From contig NZ_CP119566.1 of assembly GCF_029277445.1 (NCBI RefSeq), positions 3,474,001 through 3,538,000 on the forward strand: a stretch of 64,000 bases of DNA, given 5' to 3'. Below are positions 1 to 7,378 of this stretch, in pieces. This DNA is from Pararhizobium qamdonense. Its GTDB lineage: Bacteria; Pseudomonadota; Alphaproteobacteria; Rhizobiales; Rhizobiaceae. How positions within the stretch are numbered: the first letter of the stretch is position 1; every line of letters starts with the position of its first letter. Under the pieces are notes generated by a model. The model saw only the letters and a program-made list of their open reading frames with translations, made no database searches and was not told where the DNA came from. The translations under genes were made by a program, and so were the position numbers.

Positions 1-1
1 C

Positions 2-241
2 GAACCCCTGTCCGACGCGCAGACGGCTGCCGTCATGCGCGCCGTCAATCCCGCGATCATCCCGCGCAACCACCGGATCGAGCAGGCGATCCGCGCGGCG
101 GAGGACGATGGAGATTTCTCATTGTTCGAGGCGCTGAACGACGCCCTTGCCAGGCCCTACGAGGACCGGCCGGGCTTTGCAGCCTACGCGGCGCCGCCCG
201 CGCCGTCGGAAGAAGTTTTGAAGACGTTTTGCGGGACGTGA
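2..241 (+). CDS. selO: Protein adenylyltransferase SelO (YdiU/UPF0061), C-terminal fragment
   Basis: Open from the left edge; only about the last 79 codons are present. The tail reads NPAIIPRNHRIEQAI, then a Pro-rich segment, then the ending TFCGT. This matches the very conserved C-terminus of the SelO/YdiU pseudokinase family, whose characterised members transfer AMP from ATP to protein Ser/Thr/Tyr residues. The Cys three residues from the end is where eukaryotic homologues carry selenocysteine. The catalytic part lies outside the window. The first Met seen (position 35) is internal and not the start. Confidence 0.85.
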   Translation, partial: EPLSDAQTAAVMRAVNPAIIPRNHRIEQAIRAAEDDGDFSLFEALNDALARPYEDRPGFAAYAAPPAPSEEVLKTFCGT

Positions 242-319
242 GGGGCGTCGCGCTTTAGGCTTTCGGATTGCTGCCAACGCTGAATGCGATTCTCTGGCGG
301 GGTCATCACCCCGCTCTCC

Positions 320-435
320 GTCATCCTCACCCCTGTGGTGGGGATCCAGCGACCCGGCGTCTGCCGGGTCAAAAGACTCCTTCAGCTCAAGGACTTGAGC
401 TGGCTGGATTCCTGTGACAGGCACAGGAATGACGG
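320..435. repeat. RIME-like palindromic intergenic element, copy 1
   Basis: About 116 bp made of four consecutive short inverted repeats. The arms include CACCCCTG/TGGTGGGG, GACCCGGC/GCCGGGTC, CAGCTCAAG/CTTGAGCTG and ATTCCTGTG/CACAGGAAT. Related copies occur near 10795, 13037, 35489-36534 and 63468. It sits between selO and a minus-strand gene and leaves no coding potential in that gap. The composite hairpin organisation resembles rhizobial intergenic mosaic elements; formal identity with RIME1 was not tested. Confidence 0.8.
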
Positions 436-517
436 AAGTTTTGCCAATCGAATATTTCGCAAATGACCTGCCGGATGCTGCGAAAATCAATCTCACAGCC
501 GCCCACGCAATCCCCCG

Positions 518-757
518 TCACTCCCAGCCCGTTCCCCCAGCAACAGCGCAGCCATAGGGCGGCAGGCGGTTTTCGAAATTGGATTTCAGCTGGGCGCAGC
601 CCCATTTGCGAAGCGGTTCCGGCATGCGGCTGTTGAGTTCGATGCCGACCTCGTCCAGCGGATCGCTGGTATTGGTGACATAGAGCAGCCAGCGCCCGCC
701 GATCACGCCGATGACGGCTACGACGACAACCAGCAGAACCGTCAGCAATTTCTTCAT
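518..757 (-). CDS. Small conserved-looking membrane-anchored hypothetical protein
   Basis: 79 residues. Residues 1-25 (MKKLLTVLLVVVVAVIGVIG) form a strongly hydrophobic N-terminal helix after two lysines, so it is an inner-membrane anchor or uncleaved signal. The remaining ~50 residues are polar and contain two cysteines (in KWGCAQL and PYGCAV) that could form a periplasmic disulfide. I do not recognise a family. The next gene on the right runs the other way, so this is a single-gene unit. Confidence 0.6.
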   Translation of the reverse strand: MKKLLTVLLVVVVAVIGVIGGRWLLYVTNTSDPLDEVGIELNSRMPEPLRKWGCAQLKSNFENRLPPYGCAVAGGTGWE

Positions 758-1109
758 GTCAGACCTCGATATGATAAACCTTGCCGCTGACCTATCCTAT
801 TTTTCCGCGCTGCCGAAATCCTTTTGCAGGCCGTCCGCCGGCCGTGCGCCAGACGCCTGCCTGCCATGCCGAATTTTGATGGCTGTGGGCAATTGTGGCC
901 ATTGAAAGGCGGCGCCCGTGCGATATGTTCGGTGATATCGCGCGCGGCGATTGAACCCTTTGCGCGCCACCGATTGAGGTTCACCGCGCACAGCACCATC
1001 CGGCGCGATGGCCAGCCCCAAGACCAGACGGCCTTTTCCCTGAGGCCCCAGATGCCCACCGCAAGCGAGACGTTCCGCGCGGCGCGGCTTTCCATAACGG
1101 GAGATATTC
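758..1109. other. Intergenic region between divergent genes, nothing recognised
   Basis: About 350 bp separating the minus-strand small membrane protein from the plus-strand glucose dehydrogenase. The reading frames crossing it continue as antisense of neighbours and show no family resemblance. It presumably holds both promoters. I could not find a confident operator or RNA element. Confidence 0.5.
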
Positions 1110-3452
1110 ATGTTGATTTTGTTGACGGCCATCGTCTTCGCACTGATCGGGCTTGGGCTCGGCGGCGGCGGGCTTTGGCTCATCGTGCTCGGCGGCAGCT
1201 GGTATTATGCCATTGCCGGCCTCGGCTTCCTCATCACCGCCTTTCTCCTGTTGGCGCGGCGCGGCGCAGCACTCACCGTCTATGCGCTTTTGATCATCGG
1301 CACGCTCGCCTGGGCGATCTGGGAAGTCGGCTTCGACTGGTGGCAGCTTGGACCGCGCGGCGGCGTCATCATCCTGCTCGGCCTCTGGCTGCTGTTGCCG
1401 GCCATCCGCCGCGGCCTTGGCTTTGTCAGCCCGACCGGCCAGGTCTACAAGGCCAGCGCCCTGCCGCTCGGCCTTGCCGTGATCGCCTCGATCGCCGTTG
1501 CCGGCTACTCGATGACGCAGGACCCGCTTGATCTTGCCGGCGAACTGCCGGTTGGAACGGCGACCGCAGCTGCCGATCTCGGCGGCAATGTCCCCGACGG
1601 CGAATGGCACCAATATGGCCGCACGCCCTATGGCCAGCGCTATTCGCCGCTCTCGCAGATCACGCCTGGCAATGTGGGCACCCTGCAGGAGGCCTGGCAA
1701 TATCAGACCGGCGACGTGAAGCGCCCCGACGATGTCGGCGAAACCACTTATCAGGTGACGCCGCTGAAAATCCACGACACGCTCTACATGTGCACGCCGC
1801 ACAACCTGGCAATTGCGCTCGATGCGGCGACCGGCAAGGAAAAATGGAAGTTCGACGCCAATTCCGGCATGAACCCGGACCGGCAGCACCAGACCTGCCG
1901 TGGCGTGACCTATTATGCCGATCCGGCCGCCGTGGCCGGCAGTGCCTGCGCCGAACGGGTCTATCTGCCGACCGCCGATGCACGGCTGATCGCGCTCGAT
2001 GCCGCCAATGGCAAGGTCTGCGAGAGCTTTGCCGAAAAGGGGACGCTGCATCTTGAAAAAGGCATGCAGTACAATCCGGCCGGCTATTATTACTCTACCT
2101 CGCCGCCGGTGATCACCGCCGGCAAGATCATCATCGGCGGTGCCGTCAACGACAACTATTCGACGCAGGAACAATCCGGCGTCATCCGCGCCTTCGACGT
2201 CAACAGCGGCGCGCTGATCTGGAACTGGGACAGCGGCAATCCGGACGTAACGACGCCCCTGCCGGAAGGCCAGACCTACACGACCAACTCGCCCAACAGC
2301 TGGTCCGTGTTCAGCTATGACGACAAGCTCAACCTTGTCTTCATCCCGCTTGGCAACCAGGTGCCCGACCAGCTCGGCATGAACCGAAGCGAGCATGTGG
2401 AGAAATATTCCTCGTCGATCGTGGCGCTGGATATCACCACAGGCGCCGTCCGCTGGGTGCGCCAGACCGTGCATCACGATCTCTGGGACATGGACGTTCC
2501 CGCCCAGCCGGTGCTGCTCGACATTACCGGCAAGGACGGCCAGCCGGTTCCGGCCCTTGTCGGCCCTACCAAGCAGGGTGATATCTACGTGCTCGACCGG
2601 CGCACCGGCGAGCCGATCATCCCGGTCAAGGAGATCCCGGCCCCGACCGGCGCAATCGCCGAGGATTTCACCGCGCCGACACAGCCGATCTCCGACCTCA
2701 CCTTCTCGCCGCCACCCTTGACGGACAAGAACATGTGGGGCGTGACGATGTTCGACCAGCTCGCCTGCCGGATCGACTTCAAGCGGCTGAAATATGAAGG
2801 CCGCTACACGCCGCCATCGCTGCAAGGCAGCCTGATCTATCCCGGCAATTTCGGCACGTTCAACTGGGGCTCGGTCGCGGTCGATCCCGAACGGCAGGTG
2901 ATGTTCGGCATGCCGACCTATCTGGCCTTCACCTCCAGGCTCGTGCCGCGCGACCAGATCCCGGCCAAGGGGCAGGATGAGAAGGGTTCCGAACAGGGCC
3001 TCAACCGCAATGACGGCGCACCTTACGGCGTCTTCATGGGGCCGTTCCTCGGGCCGCTTGGCATTCCCTGCCAGGCGCCGCCATGGGGCTATGTCGCCGG
3101 GGCCGATCTCAAGACCGGCCAGATCGCCTACAAGCACAGGAACGGCACCGTGCGGGACATGACGCCGCTGCCCCTGCCCTTCAAGGTCGGCGTGCCCGGC
3201 ATCGGCGGCCCGATGATCACCAAGGGCGGCGTCGCCTTCCTGGGAGCTGCCGTCGACAACTATATCCGCGCCTATGAGCTGACCACCGGCAAGGTGCTGT
3301 GGGAAGGCCGACTGCCCGCCGGCGGGCAGTCCACCCCGATGAGCTACGCCACCGATGACGGCACCCAGTTCGTCCTGATCGTCGCCGGCGGCCACGGCTC
3401 TGTCGGCACCAAGCCGGGCGACTACGTGATCGCCTACAAGCTGGCGAAGTAA
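1110..3452 (+). CDS. gcd: Membrane-bound PQQ-dependent glucose dehydrogenase
   Basis: 780 residues, the usual length of quinoprotein glucose/quinate dehydrogenases. It oxidises glucose to gluconolactone in the periplasm and passes electrons to ubiquinone. Residues 1-145 hold about five membrane helices. The rest is the eight-bladed quinoprotein propeller, with the signature stretch HHDLWDMDVPAQP near residue 452 and repeated blade motifs (GKEKWKFD, GALIWNWD, GKVLWEGR). A GGGAGA ribosome site lies 7-8 bases before the ATG. No pqq biosynthesis gene is in the window, so the cofactor must come from elsewhere. The fine substrate (glucose versus quinate/shikimate) is inferred from overall similarity. 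A strong terminator follows directly. Confidence 0.9.
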   Translation: MLILLTAIVFALIGLGLGGGGLWLIVLGGSWYYAIAGLGFLITAFLLLARRGAALTVYALLIIGTLAWAIWEVGFDWWQLGPRGGVIILLGLWLLLPAIRRGLGFVSPTGQVYKASALPLGLAVIASIAVAGYSMTQDPLDLAGELPVGTATAAADLGGNVPDGEWHQYGRTPYGQRYSPLSQITPGNVGTLQEAWQYQTGDVKRPDDVGETTYQVTPLKIHDTLYMCTPHNLAIALDAATGKEKWKFDANSGMNPDRQHQTCRGVTYYADPAAVAGSACAERVYLPTADARLIALDAANGKVCESFAEKGTLHLEKGMQYNPAGYYYSTSPPVITAGKIIIGGAVNDNYSTQEQSGVIRAFDVNSGALIWNWDSGNPDVTTPLPEGQTYTTNSPNSWSVFSYDDKLNLVFIPLGNQVPDQLGMNRSEHVEKYSSSIVALDITTGAVRWVRQTVHHDLWDMDVPAQPVLLDITGKDGQPVPALVGPTKQGDIYVLDRRTGEPIIPVKEIPAPTGAIAEDFTAPTQPISDLTFSPPPLTDKNMWGVTMFDQLACRIDFKRLKYEGRYTPPSLQGSLIYPGNFGTFNWGSVAVDPERQVMFGMPTYLAFTSRLVPRDQIPAKGQDEKGSEQGLNRNDGAPYGVFMGPFLGPLGIPCQAPPWGYVAGADLKTGQIAYKHRNGTVRDMTPLPLPFKVGVPGIGGPMITKGGVAFLGAAVDNYIRAYELTTGKVLWEGRLPAGGQSTPMSYATDDGTQFVLIVAGGHGSVGTKPGDYVIAYKLAK

Positions 3453-3471
3453 GGCAGCGTCGACACAACGA

Positions 3472-3507
3472 AAAAGCCGGCGGAGCGATCCGCCGGCTTT
3501 TTGTTTT
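3472..3507 (+). terminator. Rho-independent terminator of gcd
   Basis: Perfect GCCGGCGGA/TCCGCCGGC stem (3476-3484 with 3489-3497), tetraloop GCGA, followed by TTTTTGTTTT. A-run before and T-run after also make it usable from the opposite strand, where the convergent beta-lactamase gene ends at 3558. Confidence 0.9.
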
Positions 3508-3557
3508 CCGGTTAGGGGCTGATGAATCGGGCAGCGCCGCCATCGCCGCCGCCAGTC

Positions 3558-4442
3558 TTAACCCACCATGGCGGCGATCAGTTTGCCCACGTCGGCGAAA
3601 ACCGGCTCCAGCTCCTTCGTCGGCTTCTTGCCCTCGGCGATATAGACGGAGACGAGGATGGTGTGGTTTTCGGAGGGCCGCACGAAGCCGATGTCGCCGG
3701 CTTCGCCGTGGCCGCTGGTGCCGGTCTTTTCACCGATCGTCCAAGTTTTCGGAAGCCCTGCGCGCAGGCGTTTGGCACCCGTCGTATTGGCGACAAGCCA
3801 GGCGGTAAACTGGTCGCGGGACGCTGTCGATAGCGTGTCGCCGAGTAGGAGCTTGCCGAGCGTCTCCGTCATCGCCTTTGGCGTCGTCGTATCACGGGGA
3901 TCGCCGATCTTGGCCTCGTTGAGTTCCGGCTCCCAGCGGTCGAGGCGGGTGGTGGCGTCACCGATCGTGCGCAGCCAGTCCGTCAGCCCCTTGGGGCCGC
4001 CGAAGCTTGCCAGAAGCAGGTTGGCCGCCGCATTGTCGCTCAACGTGACAGCGGCATCGCAGAGTTCGCGCACCGTCATGGCGCCGCCGACACGCTTTTC
4101 GACGGCGGGCGAATAGGTCAAAAGATGCTTCTTGGTAATCTGCACCTTGCGGTCGAGCTTTTCCTCGCCCTTGTCGGCGCGCGCGAGCACGCAGGCCGCC
4201 GCCAGCGCCTTGAAGGTCGAGCACATGGCAAAGCGCTCGTCCGGCCGGTGGGAAAAGGATGCCTTGGTTTTCGTATCGAGGACGTAGACGCCGAGACGTC
4301 CGCCAGTTTGTTTTTCGAGTGCTGCCAATTGCTTTTCGATGTCTTTTCCAGCCGCAAGGACCGTTTGCGGCGCAAGGCCGATGCCGGGCAGCAACAGGCC
4401 GGAGCCGATGAGGAAGGAGCGGCGATTGAACGTGAACGACAT
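3558..4442 (-). CDS. Class A beta-lactamase, Tat-exported
   Basis: 294 residues. Serine hydrolase that opens penicillin/cephalosporin rings in the periplasm. All class A landmarks are present: S75-T-F-K78 (active serine), S135-D-N137, E171-P-E-L-N175 (the general-base Omega-loop glutamate) and K239-T-G-T242. The N-terminus NRRSFLIGSG is a twin-arginine signal, so export is by Tat, as for several chromosomal alphaproteobacterial and mycobacterial enzymes. Cys74 precedes the serine, but the residue aligning with Ambler 238 is Ser, so the carbapenemase-type 69-238 disulfide is absent. No adjacent ampR-like regulator is seen. GGGAGA ribosome site upstream of the ATG. Substrate spectrum cannot be read from sequence. 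Confidence 0.93.
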   Translation of the reverse strand: MSFTFNRRSFLIGSGLLLPGIGLAPQTVLAAGKDIEKQLAALEKQTGGRLGVYVLDTKTKASFSHRPDERFAMCSTFKALAAACVLARADKGEEKLDRKVQITKKHLLTYSPAVEKRVGGAMTVRELCDAAVTLSDNAAANLLLASFGGPKGLTDWLRTIGDATTRLDRWEPELNEAKIGDPRDTTTPKAMTETLGKLLLGDTLSTASRDQFTAWLVANTTGAKRLRAGLPKTWTIGEKTGTSGHGEAGDIGFVRPSENHTILVSVYIAEGKKPTKELEPVFADVGKLIAAMVG

Positions 4443-4671
4443 GCGATGGGGTCTCCCTGGATCATTGTGCGCGCAGCCAAGAGCTTGATTGTGATCACTT
4501 ATATAAGCAATTACTCAATCAGATATGATGCGCTGGAGGCCATGGGTAGGGAGCGAATGTGGCCGGTCTTGGCCGGAAAGATGGCCGTTCAAAATCTTGT
4601 TTCCGCCGCAAAAATTAACAGGCCTCAGAATCCCCGTTGACATTTGTGCGGAAAAGGCGACATTGCCCGCC

Positions 4672-4722
4672 ATGATCAGAACCGCAAACATCGCCCGCTG
4701 GTATTTTACGCTGCTCCCATAG
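4672..4722 (+). CDS. Leader peptide MIRTANIARWYFTLLP with consecutive Trp-Tyr-Phe codons
   Basis: A 16-codon reading frame. Codons 10-12 are TGG TAT TTT (4699-4707), one of each aromatic amino acid in a row. It ends with TAG at 4720-4722, one base before the first strand of a set of competing hairpins and 27 bases before a terminator stem. This is the layout of a transcription-attenuation leader, in which ribosome stalling at scarce charged tRNAs decides antitermination. The ribosome site is weak (AAAGG about 15 bases upstream). Peptide expression is an inference. Confidence 0.7.
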   Translation: MIRTANIARWYFTLLP

Positions 4723-4776
4723 GTGCGGCTGTCTGATCTCGTTCAAACAAGCCGCCATCAGGCGGCTTTTGTTTTT
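4682..4776 (+). promoter_or_regulatory. Ribosome-dependent transcription attenuator upstream of the GNAT gene
   Basis: Four strands can be assigned. Strand 1 is CCGCA 4682-4686; strand 2 is TGCGGCT 4724-4730; strand 3 is AGCCGCC 4750-4756; strand 4 is GGCGGCT 4761-4767, followed by a T-rich run. 1:2 leaves 3:4 (terminator) free to form; 2:3 (GCGGCT with AGCCGC) is the antiterminator. A ribosome stalled on the WYF codons would cover strand 1 and favour 2:3. A ribosome reaching the stop codon would cover strand 2 and favour termination. The control signal would therefore be aromatic aminoacyl-tRNA supply. Confidence 0.68.
4749..4776 (+). terminator. Attenuator terminator hairpin
   Basis: AAGCCGCC/GGCGGCTT eight-base-pair stem with an ATCA loop, followed by TTGTTTTT. 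It lies 41 bases before the acetyltransferase start codon and after the leader peptide, with no larger gene upstream on this strand for it to terminate. Confidence 0.8.
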
Positions 4777-4817
4777 GGACGGCACCTGATGGCGGGAAAG
4801 CCATAAGGAGCCATCAT

Positions 4818-5309
4818 ATGCTGCAGACCCTTCCTCTTGCGCCCGCCATCCGCGCCCCGATGGTCACCATCCGCACCGCCAAGCAGCGCGACTTGCCTGC
4901 ACTGCGAGAACTGATCAGCGAACTTGCCGCCCATCACGGCGACGCCGCCGCCGTGACACCCGAAAATCTTGAGCGCGACCTGTTCGGCCGCATGCCGTGG
5001 ATCACGGCGCTGGTGGCCGAGGCTGCGGGCGAACTGATCGGCTACGCCATCCTCGTGCCGCTCTACCGCGCCCAGCAGGGTGCGCGCGGCATGGAACTGC
5101 ACCATCTCTACGTGCGCAGCGCCCATCGCGGCACCGGCATCGGCCGCCACCTCGTTGCCAAGGCCCGCGAGCAGGCACGCATGGCCGGCGCCACCTATCT
5201 CTCCGTCAGCGCTGCCACCGGCAATTTCCAGGCGCACCGCTTCTACGAATCGGAAAACTTCACGCCCGGCCCAGTTACCGGCATGCGCTACCTGCAGACG
5301 CTGGCGTAA
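4818..5309 (+). CDS. GNAT-family N-acetyltransferase
   Basis: 163 residues. Transfers acetyl from acetyl-CoA to an unidentified amine. Motif A of the Gcn5 fold, R104-G-T-G-I-G-R110, binds the CoA pyrophosphate. The preceding strand MELHHLYVR and the following HRFYESENF are typical of small-molecule acetyltransferases. The start at 4818 is supported by AAGGAG 8 bases upstream, although the family core begins at MVTIRTAK (residue 15). It is preceded by the WYF attenuator, which suggests induction when an aromatic amino acid is limiting. The substrate could therefore be linked to aromatic metabolism, but that is inference. Confidence 0.85.
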   Translation: MLQTLPLAPAIRAPMVTIRTAKQRDLPALRELISELAAHHGDAAAVTPENLERDLFGRMPWITALVAEAAGELIGYAILVPLYRAQQGARGMELHHLYVRSAHRGTGIGRHLVAKAREQARMAGATYLSVSAATGNFQAHRFYESENFTPGPVTGMRYLQTLA

Positions 5310-5423
5310 GGGCGGGTCCGGCAGCATGATGGCGATGGGCGCGTTCGATGGAACGCGCCTTGGCCGCCTCGGCGCAGAGCATCTGCCAAGCGTAGCCGTC
5401 TCCAGCCGGAAAGCTTCCGATTG

Positions 5424-5449
5424 ATTTATACACATCGATGTGTATAAAT
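5424..5449. promoter_or_regulatory. Perfect 26-bp palindrome, candidate HicB operator
   Basis: A fully symmetric palindrome with arms ATTTATACACATC/GATGTGTATAAAT. It overlaps TTGATT and TATAAA hexamers 16 bases apart (5421, 5443) and the first ATG of the hicA frame (5438). The HicB protein encoded downstream has a ribbon-helix-helix-like C-terminus, which suits autorepression here. Confidence 0.7.
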
Positions 5450-5644
5450 TCCCATATACTTAGCTCCGATGTCATTTCCAATCTGAGGAAGGACGGCTGG
5501 TACGAGGTGGCTAGAAAGGGCAGTCATGTCCAATTCAAGCACCCCGGCAAGCCTGGTCGAGTGACGGTTCCCCACCCTAGGCGTGACATTCCCATCGGAA
5601 CGCTGAAAAGCATCGAAAAGCAGGCCGACTTAAAACTGAGGTAG
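5438..5644 (+). CDS. hicA: HicA-family mRNA interferase toxin
   Basis: 68 residues. Double-stranded-RNA-binding fold with the conserved active histidine in KGSHVQF, followed by the family pattern GRVTVPHPRRDIPIGTLKSI. HicA toxins cleave mRNA independently of ribosomes. The start is uncertain. The only in-frame ATG (5438) lies inside the operator palindrome and has no ribosome site, while the residues matching family N-termini (SSDVISNL) begin about 8 codons later with no ATG/GTG there. Either it is translated from a near-leaderless message or the original start was lost. hicB follows after 4 bases. Confidence 0.85.
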   Translation: MCINSHILSSDVISNLRKDGWYEVARKGSHVQFKHPGKPGRVTVPHPRRDIPIGTLKSIEKQADLKLR

Positions 5645-5648
5645 CTCC

Positions 5649-6053
5649 ATGCGCAATTATATCGGACTGATCCACAAGGACCCCGGCAGCGACTATGGCG
5701 TGTCCTTTCCCGATTTTCCCGGCGTGATCTCGGCAGGCACCGATCTCGACGACGCCCGGCAGATGGCGAGCGAAGCTTTGGCATTTCATTTGGAAGGTCT
5801 GGTTGAGGATGGATCCAACATTCCAGAGCCCTCCAGCCTCGAAAACATCATGGCCGATGCGGACAACAGAAAAGGCGTTGCCATTCTTGTCGGAGTGAGG
5901 ATGGAGACGAAGAAGGCTGTGCGTGTCAATGTCACGCTTCCGGAAGATGTTCTTCGCCAGATTGACCGGTTTGCCGAATCCAAGGGATTGACGCGGTCCG
6001 GGTTCATCGCGCTTGCCGCCCTGCACGAGATCGACCGGGACGATGCGGCCTGA
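5649..6053 (+). CDS. hicB: HicB-family antitoxin
   Basis: 134 residues. The N-terminal part (DYGVSFPDFPGVISAG, residues ~15-30) is the partially degraded RNase-H fold that masks HicA. The C-terminal part (VRVNVTLPEDVLRQIDRFAESKGLTRSGFI, shown in segments near residues 92-122) is a ribbon-helix-helix DNA-binding region. A TGAGGT ribosome site overlaps the hicA stop, so translation is probably coupled. It is expected to neutralise HicA and repress from the 5424-5449 palindrome. Confidence 0.88.
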   Translation: MRNYIGLIHKDPGSDYGVSFPDFPGVISAGTDLDDARQMASEALAFHLEGLVEDGSNIPEPSSLENIMADADNRKGVAILVGVRMETKKAVRVNVTLPEDVLRQIDRFAESKGLTRSGFIALAALHEIDRDDAA

Positions 6054-6068
6054 TTACGCCAAGCTGGT

Positions 6069-6278
6069 TCAGGCTGCCTTTTGTGGCTCCTTGCCGATCT
6101 TGCCGCAGGTTTCGAGATAATCATCCACGGCCTCACGGAACGCCACCTCCATATCCTCGATCGAATCGGCATGAAAGCCGATGCCATCGGTGATACCGGC
6201 AATCCTTCCATAAAAGATTCCGTCCTGTGCATCCCTATCGGTCCGCGCAGCATAACCTTTGTAGGACATGGTGTTCAT
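6069..6278 (-). CDS. Orphan HicB-like antitoxin-fold protein
   Basis: 69 residues from the ATG at 6278, chosen because AGGAG lies 8-9 bases before it; an upstream ATG at 6338 lacks one. Residues MSYKGYAARTDRDAQ and FYGRIAGI...GIGFHADSIEDMEVAFREAVDDYLE (in segments) match the HicB N-terminal fold. There is no ribbon-helix-helix tail and no hicA gene on either side in this orientation. It lies 15 bases from, and convergent with, the intact hicAB module. It may be a solitary regulator, a decoy antitoxin or a decayed module. Confidence 0.7.
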   Translation of the reverse strand: MNTMSYKGYAARTDRDAQDGIFYGRIAGITDGIGFHADSIEDMEVAFREAVDDYLETCGKIGKEPQKAA

Positions 6279-6353
6279 GCACTTGCTCCTATCCTGCGGC
6301 GAGAAAGGACATTTTACGGTTGCATCCGGCAGAAGCAAGCCGGTGCAAAAAAC

Positions 6354-7271
6354 TTACTCCACCGCCGGCACCGCTTTCAAATAAGCCGCGATCGCCTCGC
6401 GGTCGGATGCGGGCAGTTTTGCCATGTTCTGCTGGACCTCGACCATCGAGCCGCCGGCCGAATCGAAATCGGGGGTGAAGCCGGTTTCGAGATAGGTGAC
6501 GATATCGCCCTCGCTCCAGGCGCCGATGCTTTTTGAACCTGACGTGATGTTGGGGATGCGGCCCTCGCCTTCCGGGTTTGGCGCGCCGCCGAGCCATTGC
6601 GCGGTCTCGAAGCCTCCAAGCCCGTTGCGCGGCGTGTGGCATTCGCCGCAATGGCCGGGGCCTTCGACCAGATACTGGCCACGGGCAATTTTCGGATTGC
6701 TGGTATCGAGGCTCACGCGCGGCGTGCCGGTGAAGAACAGCAGCTTCCAGCCGCCGAGCGCCAGGCGGATGTTGTAGGGAAACGGCAGATCATGCGGCGG
6801 CGCGACATTGGTACTCTTCGGCAGGGTTTTGAGGAAGCCCCAGAGATCGTTGATATCCTTGGCCGTCATGCGGGCATAGGAACCATAGGGAAAGGATGGA
6901 TAGAGGTGTTCGCCCCGCTTGCCGACGCCGCGCGTCATCGCATCGCCGAATTGCGCCAGCGTCCAGCTGCCGATCCCGGCGGTTTCATCCGGGGAGATAT
7001 TGGGAACATGGAACGTGCCGAACGGGCTTTTGAGCGGCAATCCCCCGGCCAGAACCAGCTTGGCATCGCCCTCGGATTTCGCCGCCGCGTGACAGCTGGT
7101 GCAGCCGCCTGCCCAGAAAATCTGTTGGCCATTGGCGATATCCGCGTCGCCCAGCCCCTCCCAATGGGAGGCCGGCCACGGCTCGGGCTTGGTCAGGAAC
7201 CAGGCGGCACCGCCCGCAAGCGCGCCGAACAGAACCACCGCCGTTACCAGTTTTCGAACCCTGACACCCAT
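6354..7271 (-). CDS. Diheme c-type cytochrome (membrane-anchored or periplasmic)
   Basis: 305 residues with a hydrophobic N-terminal segment (residues 8-25) and two haem-binding motifs: C57-T-S-C60-H61 and C208-G-E-C211-H212. Each is followed by a cytochrome c domain ending in PNISP/PNITS-type loops, where the distal ligand region lies. The pattern matches the diheme subunits that take electrons from periplasmic dehydrogenases, such as alcohol or sugar dehydrogenase cytochrome subunits. No dehydrogenase gene is adjacent; gcd lies 3 kb away and is normally quinone-linked. The next gene upstream on the same strand encodes another cytochrome, separated by a strong hairpin. Confidence 0.88.
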   Translation of the reverse strand: MGVRVRKLVTAVVLFGALAGGAAWFLTKPEPWPASHWEGLGDADIANGQQIFWAGGCTSCHAAAKSEGDAKLVLAGGLPLKSPFGTFHVPNISPDETAGIGSWTLAQFGDAMTRGVGKRGEHLYPSFPYGSYARMTAKDINDLWGFLKTLPKSTNVAPPHDLPFPYNIRLALGGWKLLFFTGTPRVSLDTSNPKIARGQYLVEGPGHCGECHTPRNGLGGFETAQWLGGAPNPEGEGRIPNITSGSKSIGAWSEGDIVTYLETGFTPDFDSAGGSMVEVQQNMAKLPASDREAIAAYLKAVPAVE

Positions 7272-7318
7272 CGGTCTCTTCCTTCCGCTTCATCCGGCTG
7301 CCTCATCCGGAAAACACA

Positions 7319-7346
7319 TTTGGCGCGCCGGGACGGGCGCGCCAAA
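7319..7346 (-). terminator. Hairpin between the two cytochrome genes
   Basis: Perfect 11-bp arms TTTGGCGCGCC/GGCGCGCCAAA with a six-base loop. It sits downstream of the cytochrome c-prime stop and upstream of the diheme cytochrome start, both minus-strand. There is only a short T tract after it in that direction, so it may be a partial terminator or an RNA-processing/stability element. Confidence 0.6.
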
Positions 7347-7378
7347 AAATCAACATGTGAGGGGCAAGGCCCGCCGGG

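Noticed and set aside
981..3395. 804-codon open frame on the minus strand opposite gcd
   Set aside because: It is an antisense shadow created by high G+C codon bias. The sequence is rich in Arg/Gly/His with no domain, while the plus strand encodes an unmistakable quinoprotein.
3558..4442. Carbapenemase-type disulfide in the class A beta-lactamase
   Set aside because: Cys74 aligns with Ambler Cys69, but the residue after KTGT aligning with position 238 is Ser, so no 69-238 disulfide.
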